DNA of 64,000 bases from VGWB01 sp964480945. GTDB taxonomy: Bacteria; Bacteroidota; Ignavibacteria; UBA10030. Both the position numbers and the translations under genes were made by a program. The DNA is taken from the NCBI GenBank assembly GCA_964480945.1, contig CAYZRX010000004.1:1-64000 (forward strand), given 5' to 3'. Below the pieces are notes generated by a model, which had not been told where the DNA came from, made no database searches, and saw only the letters and a program-made list of their open reading frames with translations. How positions within the stretch are numbered: position 1 is the stretch's first letter; each line of letters opens with the position of its first letter. This document shows positions 55,131-61,518 of the stretch, in pieces.

Positions 55131-55956
55131 TTTTCAAAAACCTTTCCATCCCTCGTAGGGGAACCGCACGATTTCGTTCGTCTGTCTGAATCTGTTCGCT
55201 CACCATGCCGAAACGGCGCTCGCGGTGCTGAAACTCTGCTATTACTGAATACAGATCCTTCCGGCGGAATGAAGGCCAGTATTTCGGCGATATAAAGAGC
55301 TCGCTGTACGCGATCTGCCAGGTCAGGAAGTTGCTGATCCGAAACTCTCCGCTGGTTCTGATCAGCAGATCCGGATCCGGGAAATCCTTCGTCGAGAGGT
55401 AACTGGCGATACGGTCCTGGCTGATATCCTCCGGTCTGAGGGTCCCTGACCGGACATCATCCACTATTCGCCTGACGGCATTGGTGATGTCCCACCTCCC
55501 GCTGTAGCTCAGAGCCAAGATCAACGTCAGTCCTGTGTTTCGCTTCATCGTCTCGATGCCGTCCAAGAGCTCATCCTGGACATCCTGCGGGAGCGCGGCA
55601 AGGTCGCCGATCGCTTTGAGCTGCACTTCGTTCTTGTGCAGCCGGTCCCTTTCGTCGCGCAGGGCCTTGAGCAGCAGGCGCATCAGCATCGAGACTTCGT
55701 CCCGCGGCCTCTTCCAGTTCTCGGTGGAGAACGCATACAGTGTGAGGTACTTCACGCCGAGCTGGCCGCACGCTTCGACGATATCGCGGACAGAGTTCAC
55801 GCCCTCCCGATGCCCGGCTATCCGGGGCAGGCCTCGGCGCTGAGCCCACCTTCCGTTGCCATCCATGATGATGGCGATGTGTTTGGGAATCTCACCCGAT
55901 TCCAAGATGCGTTCTTGGAGCTTCCGATCGTGACCTGTCGCTTTCTCCAGTGCCAC
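55114..55956 (-). CDS. uppS: isoprenyl (undecaprenyl) diphosphate synthase
   Basis: Cis-prenyltransferase making the C55 carrier used for peptidoglycan, LPS and O-antigen. The ~280-residue protein has HIAIIMDGNGRWAQRRGLPR with the catalytic Asp, GHREGVNSVRDIVEACG, LYAFSTENWKRP and the C-terminal RTSGEFRISNFLTWQIAYSE with ISPKYWPSF. The start is uncertain: GTG (used here) is preceded by GGAGGAG at about 12 nt, and a TTG 21 nt upstream overlaps that site. First gene of the long bamA-lpx-panB operon. Confidence 0.95.
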   Translation of the reverse strand: MALEKATGHDRKLQERILESGEIPKHIAIIMDGNGRWAQRRGLPRIAGHREGVNSVRDIVEACGQLGVKYLTLYAFSTENWKRPRDEVSMLMRLLLKALRDERDRLHKNEVQLKAIGDLAALPQDVQDELLDGIETMKRNTGLTLILALSYSGRWDITNAVRRIVDDVRSGTLRPEDISQDRIASYLSTKDFPDPDLLIRTSGEFRISNFLTWQIAYSELFISPKYWPSFRRKDLYSVIAEFQHRERRFGMVSEQIQTDERNRAVPLRGMERFLKSVAKH

Positions 55957-56220
55957 TCTTGTTTCTTTCTCCTCCAATATCGTTGCGGCGCAACAAAAAA
56001 TTTAACCTTTTTTGAAAAGAAAGTCAAAGAAAACCGCGGAAACGCACCTCAAAAGGTTACGCAATTGACTTAAAGAAGAATCGAGATCCAACGACGGAAG
56101 CCTTCATCTTGACTGCCCTTTCATTTTTGGTTATATTGACCTCGGAAACCCATCTGCCGGCTTTTGCGTTGGTAGATTGAGGGAAGGTGGTAACCGCTTC
56201 ACTAACATACGAGAGTCTCG
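55957..56220. other. divergent intergenic region, uppS / clpC
   Basis: Contains the clpC promoter on the plus strand and must hold the uppS-bamA operon promoter on the minus strand, which I could not assign. A/T-rich tracts flank both. No CtsR-type direct repeats and no CIRCE element were found, so stress control of clpC by those systems is not supported. Confidence 0.5.
56109..56137 (+). promoter_or_regulatory. sigma-70-type promoter of clpC
   Basis: TTGACT, a 17-bp spacer, then TATATT: near-consensus -35 and -10 boxes at ideal spacing, about 84 nt before the clpC ATG. The TATATTGA also resembles the Bacteroidota -7 element. Transcription would start near 56144. Confidence 0.7.
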
Positions 56221-58722
56221 ATGGAAGGTAATTTTTCAAACAGAGTCCAGGACGTCATCCGCCTCAGTCGGGAAGAAGCACTCCGTCTCGGGCATGACTA
56301 CATTGGTACAGAGCATCTGCTCCTCGGGATTATCCGCGAGGGCGAGGGGATCGCAGTGAAGATCCTCCGGAACCTGGGCGTCGATCTCTACAAGCTGAAG
56401 AAGGCGATCGAAGACACCGTCCGGACGTCGGGCGGAACCCTCACCATCGGCAACATTCCTTTGACGAAACAGGCGGAAAAGGTACTCAAGATCACCTATC
56501 TGGAAGCCAAGCTTTACAAGTCGGATGTTATCGGCACAGAGCATCTCCTGCTCTCACTCCTTCGAGACGACGACAATATCGCTGCGCAGATTCTGCATCA
56601 GTTTAATGTCCACTATGACGTTGTCAGGAATGAACTTGACAACATCATTTCGGGCAAACCCTCAACGCCGCCTGCAGCGCACATGACGGAGAAGAAACAG
56701 GAGAAATCAAAAACCCCCGTTTTGGACAACTTCGGGCGTGACCTCACCAAGCTAGCTCTGGAGAACAAGCTCGACCCGATCGTCGGGCGGGAGAAGGAGA
56801 TCGAGCGGGTCGCCCAGGTGCTGAGCAGGCGCAAGAAGAACAATCCGGTCCTCATCGGCGAACCGGGTGTCGGCAAATCTGCCATCGCGGAAGGCTTGGC
56901 GTTGCGGATCGTTCAGAAAAAGGTCTCGAGGGTGCTGCACGACAAGCGCGTCGTAACGTTGGACCTGGCGGCCCTCGTCGCCGGCACGAAGTATCGCGGC
57001 CAATTCGAAGAGCGTATGAAGGCCGTGATGAATGAATTGGAGAAAGCGAAAGACGTTATCCTCTTCATCGATGAGCTCCACACGATCGTCGGAGCCGGGG
57101 GAGCCAGCGGCTCTCTCGACGCCTCGAACATGTTCAAGCCTGCGCTGGCGCGCGGCGAGCTGCAGTGCATCGGAGCGACCACGCTCGACGAGTACCGGCA
57201 GTATATTGAGAAGGACGGGGCTCTCGACCGACGGTTTCAAAAGATCATGGTGGATCCGACGACCGTTGAAGAGACGATCAAGATCCTTCAGAATATCAAG
57301 CAGAATTACGAAGAACATCACGGCGTGCGGTATAATGAGGAAGCGATTGACGCAGCCGTCCGGTTGAGCGACCGCTACATCACGGACCGGTATTTGCCGG
57401 ACAAAGCGATCGACGTTATGGACGAGGCGGGTTCGCGCGTTCACCTGGCGAACATCGTCGTACCGAAGGAAATTCTGCAGCTCGAGGAAGAAATTGAGAA
57501 GATCAAGCAGGCGAAGAACCAGGTCGTCAAGAACCAGAATTTTGAGGAAGCGGCGCGCCTCCGGGACCTCGAGAAGAAGTTGCTGAGCGATCTGGAGATC
57601 GCAAAGCGTGAATGGGAATTGAAATCGCAGGACCTTGTGTTCGATGTCACGGAGGAGAATTGCGCTGAGGTCGTTTCCATGATGACCGGCATTCCGGTCA
57701 ACAGGGTCGCCCAGAGCGAGTCGGAAAAGCTTCTGAAGATGGAGGAAGCTCTCAGCGCCGTGATCGTCGGTCAGGACGAAGCCATCAAGAAGCTTACGCG
57801 AGCGATCCGCAGGACCCGCGCCGGATTGAAGGATCCCAAGCGGCCGATCGGCTCGTTCATCTTCCTCGGCCCGACAGGCGTCGGAAAGACTGAGATGGCG
57901 AAAGCCCTCGCGCGCTACCTCTTCGATTCCGAGGACGCCCTGATCCGGATCGATATGAGCGAGTACATGGAGAAGTTCTCCGTCTCCCGGCTGGTCGGGG
58001 CACCCCCGGGCTACGTCGGCTATGAGGAGGGGGGACAACTAACGGAGAAGGTGCGCCGCAAACCGTACTCCGTCGTCCTCCTGGACGAGATCGAGAAGGC
58101 TCATCCCGACGTCTTCAACATCTTGCTGCAGGTGCTTGACGACGGCATTCTGACCGATAGCCTCGGACGGCGCGTGGATTTCAAGAACACGATTCTCATT
58201 ATGACCTCCAATATCGGCTCACGCGATATCAAGGTGACCGGCGGATTCGGCTTCGGGACGCAAACCCACGAGGACAAGTACGCCGCGATGAAAGGGCATA
58301 TCGAAGATGCTCTCAAGCGGGTCTTCAATCCGGAGTTTCTCAACCGGGTCGACGACACCATCGTGTTCCACAATCTCGAACGGGAACATATCCTCCAGAT
58401 TATCGACATCGGCTTCCAGGAACTCCTCAAGCGCATGAACGCGATGGGGATCGAGGTGGGGTTGACCGGCGCCGCAAAGGAGTTCCTGGCAGACAAAGGC
58501 TTCGACCCGGCGTTTGGCGCTCGTCCGCTGAGACGGGCCATTCAAAAGTACGTCGAGGACCCCCTCGCGGAAGAGATCCTCAAGGGGACCTTTGCCCACG
58601 GAAGCAAGATCAAGGTCAAGTTCAGCAAGAAAGCTGAAGAGCTTGTCTTCGTCGATTCCTCGAAAGACAACGGCGGGGATGCGTTGAAAGAACATGACGA
58701 AGAAGTCGCTGATGCGACCTAG
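56221..58722 (+). CDS. clpC: ATP-dependent Clp protease ATPase subunit ClpC
   Basis: Hsp100 unfoldase that feeds ClpP. The 833 residues contain the double Clp-N repeat (about 1-145), AAA-1 with Walker A GEPGVGKSAIAEG near 215, a UVR middle domain (KNQNFEEAARLRDLEKKL, about 437-455) that distinguishes ClpC from ClpA/ClpB, and AAA-2 with GPTGVGKTEMAK near 545, ending with the D2-small domain. A ClpP-binding loop (GFGFG near 680) is present. The ribosome site is weak (GAGAG). Strong promoter and terminator make it a single-gene unit. Confidence 0.98.
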   Translation: MEGNFSNRVQDVIRLSREEALRLGHDYIGTEHLLLGIIREGEGIAVKILRNLGVDLYKLKKAIEDTVRTSGGTLTIGNIPLTKQAEKVLKITYLEAKLYKSDVIGTEHLLLSLLRDDDNIAAQILHQFNVHYDVVRNELDNIISGKPSTPPAAHMTEKKQEKSKTPVLDNFGRDLTKLALENKLDPIVGREKEIERVAQVLSRRKKNNPVLIGEPGVGKSAIAEGLALRIVQKKVSRVLHDKRVVTLDLAALVAGTKYRGQFEERMKAVMNELEKAKDVILFIDELHTIVGAGGASGSLDASNMFKPALARGELQCIGATTLDEYRQYIEKDGALDRRFQKIMVDPTTVEETIKILQNIKQNYEEHHGVRYNEEAIDAAVRLSDRYITDRYLPDKAIDVMDEAGSRVHLANIVVPKEILQLEEEIEKIKQAKNQVVKNQNFEEAARLRDLEKKLLSDLEIAKREWELKSQDLVFDVTEENCAEVVSMMTGIPVNRVAQSESEKLLKMEEALSAVIVGQDEAIKKLTRAIRRTRAGLKDPKRPIGSFIFLGPTGVGKTEMAKALARYLFDSEDALIRIDMSEYMEKFSVSRLVGAPPGYVGYEEGGQLTEKVRRKPYSVVLLDEIEKAHPDVFNILLQVLDDGILTDSLGRRVDFKNTILIMTSNIGSRDIKVTGGFGFGTQTHEDKYAAMKGHIEDALKRVFNPEFLNRVDDTIVFHNLEREHILQIIDIGFQELLKRMNAMGIEVGLTGAAKEFLADKGFDPAFGARPLRRAIQKYVEDPLAEEILKGTFAHGSKIKVKFSKKAEELVFVDSSKDNGGDALKEHDEEVADAT

Positions 58723-58751
58723 TGAGCTCACCTCATGACAGAGGTGATACG

Positions 58752-58781
58752 ATCCCTCGATGAACTCGAGGGATTTTTTTT
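58752..58781 (+). terminator. intrinsic terminator of clpC
   Basis: ATCCCTCGA pairs with TCGAGGGAT around a TGAAC loop (9-bp perfect stem), followed directly by eight T residues. About 30 nt after the clpC stop. The stem is among the strongest in the window. Confidence 0.93.
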
Positions 58782-58817
58782 CTCCTCTCTCGAGCACTGT
58801 ACCGCGAGCCCTGAGAC

Positions 58818-59456
58818 TTGAAGCCTTCTAGATTTCACTACATCCTCTTCTACAAACCGCACGGAGTCCTCTCCCAGTTCACGAGTGCAGCCGGCCAGAA
58901 GACGCTCGGCGAATTCGGGCCATTCCCGCAAGACGTCTACCCGGTCGGAAGGCTCGATGCCGACAGCGAAGGCCTGCTGCTCCTGACGAACGACAACGAG
59001 TTGAAACACCGCCTGCTGGACCCGCGGTTCGGACACGCACGTACGTACCTGGTTCAAGTCGAGAGGGAACCATCGTCCGAGTCGCTGGCGAAGCTTCGAA
59101 ACGGGGTCATTATTAAGGGAAGGCGCACGCGGCCGGCCCAAGTGCAAATCTTGGGCAGCGAGCCCGGCCTCCCTCCGCGCTCCAAACCGATCCGTTTCAG
59201 AAAGACCGTCCCAACCAGTTGGCTCCGGATCACGCTCACGGAAGGCAGGAACCGGCAAGTTCGGAAAATGACAGCCTCCGTGGGACATCCGACGCTTCGG
59301 CTCATAAGGACAGCCATAGGACCCTTCTCGGTGCGAGGGCTACGAGTGGGAGAATTTCGCGAACTCACGCAGAGCGAGGGAGCTCGATTCGTTCAGCCTC
59401 TGCGAAGCTCCGGGCGCGGAAGCCGCGTCGGGGGACCTCGCCCAGCAATACCCTAG
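58818..59456 (+). CDS. rluE: 23S rRNA pseudouridine synthase RluE
   Basis: Isomerises a uridine in 23S rRNA (U2457 in E. coli). The 212 residues align with RluE: no S4 domain, start at ILFYKPHGVLSQFT, catalytic Asp in GRLDADSEGLLLLTND, then VPTSWLRITLTEGRNRQVRKM and GHPTLRLIRTAIG. The only start is TTG, since an in-frame stop lies two codons upstream and no ATG follows before conserved sequence; the ribosome site is weak. The C-terminal ~20 residues are Gly/Arg/Pro-rich and not conserved. It follows the clpC terminator, so it needs its own promoter. Confidence 0.92.
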   Translation: MKPSRFHYILFYKPHGVLSQFTSAAGQKTLGEFGPFPQDVYPVGRLDADSEGLLLLTNDNELKHRLLDPRFGHARTYLVQVEREPSSESLAKLRNGVIIKGRRTRPAQVQILGSEPGLPPRSKPIRFRKTVPTSWLRITLTEGRNRQVRKMTASVGHPTLRLIRTAIGPFSVRGLRVGEFRELTQSEGARFVQPLRSSGRGSRVGGPRPAIP

Positions 59457-59713
59457 TCAACCGAATTCCCTTCGCCAGGTCGGCGGAATCCAATTCAGAT
59501 AGCTCCCTCCGAGCATTCCTTGTTCATTGTTGTTCTGGAAAATCGGCAGGGCGAAATCCCTCCTGTGGGGCCGTCCGGCGGAACTCCACATCCTCCCTCC
59601 GCCATTGCAGTCCACCCCCTCTTCCGTGGCACCACGCAGAGGATCGTCTTTCGATCCCTCACCGGAGTCCACCGGGAGGATTCGCGGGATTATCGAGTTT
59701 GAGGGAAAGGCTC

Positions 59714-59750
59714 AAAATAAAAACCCCGACGCGCACCGTAAGCGTCGGGG
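59714..59750 (-). terminator. intrinsic terminator downstream of hemN
   Basis: On the minus strand a perfect 9-bp stem (CCCCGACGC with GCGTCGGGG, 9-nt loop) is followed by TTTTTATTTTGAG. It lies about 205 nt beyond the hemN stop, the right direction to end that transcript. Confidence 0.75.
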
Positions 59751-59764
59751 CCAGGGAGGTTGTT

Positions 59765-59875
59765 ATGAAACCCGCCCAAGGTAGGACAACGAGCGGGTCT
59801 GCATCATTGAACAGATATCGATTCGAAAATGTTCCGGGACGAAAAGAAATTTCTCGAATGCTCGAACTGCTGTAA
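59765..59875 (+). CDS. possible 36-residue small protein
   Basis: A short open frame starting MKPAQGRTTSGS and ending ISRMLELL, with AGGGAGG 5 nt before the ATG, better than for most long genes here. It starts 14 nt after the minus-strand terminator stem, which read on the plus strand could also fold in its leader. A partial hairpin (ACCCGC/GCGGGT) overlaps its first codons. No similarity recognised; it may be chance. Confidence 0.3.
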   Translation: MKPAQGRTTSGSASLNRYRFENVPGRKEISRMLELL

Positions 59876-59954
59876 TTTCAATAAGTTACGGACACACTTG
59901 CGAAGCGACACCGGTAGGACTTAGGAAATTCTCTGGAGGAAAACGGGAATTGAA

Positions 59955-61343
59955 CTAAACAGTCCGAGAGAAAAGAGGTTTCTCTCTCGGCGTTCGCTTG
60001 ATATACGCATCGAAGCACATAGCGATGTTGCGGAGAAGGAGCCTGCCAGCCCCAACGATCGAGATCTTGTCCAGAGTGTTCTTGACAAGGTTGAGGCGGA
60101 GAAACTCGCTCAACTGTCCAAGCGACTCATCGAAGTACTCATCGAAAGTTATGTCGAACCACTCTTCAACGTCCGATTTCACGACCTCGAGATCGCACAT
60201 CAGCCGCATGATGACATACTTCCGAATGACGTCGTCCCGGGTCATCTTGTACCCGACGCTCGTCGCGAACTGGCCGTTCTGGATCGCCTCGTAGTATTGC
60301 GGCAGCGTCTTCGCATTCTGTGCATACACATCGCCAAAGTGAGAGATCGCCGACATTCCGAGGCCGAAAAGATCGGCGCCAGCCCTCGTCGAATACCCCT
60401 GGAAATTCCTGTGAAGGGTCCTTTCCTTTTGAGCCATCGCCAGTTCATCATCCGGCTTTGCGAAATGGTCCATCCCGATGTATTCGTATCCGGCAGAGCA
60501 GAGCGTCTCTATCGTCGCCTTGAGGAGGCGCAGCTTCGTCTCAGGCGACGGGAGGTTTTCGGGATGTATCAGCTTCTGATGCGGTTTCATCCACGGCACG
60601 TACGCGAAATTGAAGACCGCAATGCGATTCGGAGAGAGCCGGACGACTCGGTTCAGGGTGTCTTGAAAAGTCTCGAGCGTTTGAAGCGGGAGTCCGTAGA
60701 TCAGGTCAACGTTGATGCTGTCGATCCCGAGAGAGCCCGCCCACTGGATGGCATCCAACGATTCCTTCTCCGGCTGCACGCGATGAACAGCTTCTTGCAC
60801 CCGCACGTCGAAATCCTGCACGCCGATGCTGATACGGTTGGCGCCGCCTTCCCGAAACGCCTTCATATGATCGAACGTGAGCCCGCGCGGGTCAATTTCC
60901 ACGCTGGTTTCAGCATCCGGCGCGAACCGGAATTTGCCTCGCAAGAAGCTGAACAGGTCCTCGATCTCGGTCGGGCTGAGGTAGGACGGCGTTCCGCCTC
61001 CCCAGTGCATTTGTGTCACCAGCCGCTTCTTTCCAATGTAACGAGCGAGACGGTCAATCTCCTTCCTGAGCGTGACGAGGTATTCCGAGATGTGCTCGCG
61101 GTTTCGGGTGATGACCGTCGTGCAGCCGCAGAAGTAGCAGAGGGTGTCGCAGAACGGGATGTGCAAGTAGAGGGAGATCGGGGTAGTGTTCTCATCGTTG
61201 TTGCGGATGAGATCTACCTCAAATCGCTTCTTGTCGTACTCCGATGAGAACAGCGGCGCGGTCGGATAGCTCGTGTAGCGCGGTCCCGGTTTGTCGAATC
61301 TTTTTAGAAGGGCAATGTCAACGTTCGAGAAAGCGCTTGGCAT
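59955..61343 (-). CDS. hemN: oxygen-independent coproporphyrinogen III dehydrogenase
   Basis: Radical-SAM enzyme of anaerobic heme synthesis. The 462 residues have the [4Fe-4S]-binding C65-x3-C69-x2-C72 in HIPFCDTLCYFCGC, the SAM-binding GGGTPSYLSP, the RISIGVQDFD stretch, and the HemN C-terminal domain with RNFQGYSTRAGADLFGLGMSAISH, the GYST element that separates true HemN from HemW. Length matches E. coli HemN (457). Presence suggests the host can live without oxygen. A sigma-54-like promoter lies just upstream. Confidence 0.97.
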   Translation of the reverse strand: MPSAFSNVDIALLKRFDKPGPRYTSYPTAPLFSSEYDKKRFEVDLIRNNDENTTPISLYLHIPFCDTLCYFCGCTTVITRNREHISEYLVTLRKEIDRLARYIGKKRLVTQMHWGGGTPSYLSPTEIEDLFSFLRGKFRFAPDAETSVEIDPRGLTFDHMKAFREGGANRISIGVQDFDVRVQEAVHRVQPEKESLDAIQWAGSLGIDSINVDLIYGLPLQTLETFQDTLNRVVRLSPNRIAVFNFAYVPWMKPHQKLIHPENLPSPETKLRLLKATIETLCSAGYEYIGMDHFAKPDDELAMAQKERTLHRNFQGYSTRAGADLFGLGMSAISHFGDVYAQNAKTLPQYYEAIQNGQFATSVGYKMTRDDVIRKYVIMRLMCDLEVVKSDVEEWFDITFDEYFDESLGQLSEFLRLNLVKNTLDKISIVGAGRLLLRNIAMCFDAYIKRTPREKPLFSRTV

Positions 61344-61371
61344 ATCTTGGTTCTCCGATGGTCCAGGCTAG

Positions 61372-61387
61372 TGCAAACCCCATGCCA
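61372..61387 (-). promoter_or_regulatory. candidate sigma-54 promoter of hemN
   Basis: On the minus strand TGGCATGGGGTTTGCA matches the -24/-12 consensus (TGGCAC, then TTGCA) with the GG and GC doublets 10 bp apart and one mismatch. The GC element lies about 30 nt upstream of the hemN ATG, giving a leader of about 18 nt that contains GGAG. Confidence 0.4.
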
Positions 61388-61518
61388 TCTTGTTTTCCGG
61401 GATTTCTTCACAAAACGCTGGATTCATTGGACTCCTTCGCAGAAGATGGAACGATTTCCTCTGCCGTTCGCAGAGTTGAGAACAACTTTCGGTTGACAGA
61501 CACCATCATTCTACCTTG

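Larger units (their letters stand above)
59457..59954. other. intergenic region between rluE and hemN
   Basis: About 500 nt between convergent genes. It contains a minus-strand intrinsic terminator (hemN side) and a possible short plus-strand open frame immediately to its right. The left part (59457-59700) shows nothing recognisable. Confidence 0.45.

Noticed and set aside
54060..55295. A 411-codon plus-strand frame opposite bamA and uppS
   Set aside because: Crosses two certain genes and has no signal, motif or ribosome site.
56752..58038. A 428-codon minus-strand frame inside clpC
   Set aside because: Antisense shadow of the ClpC ATPase domains; no similarity seen.
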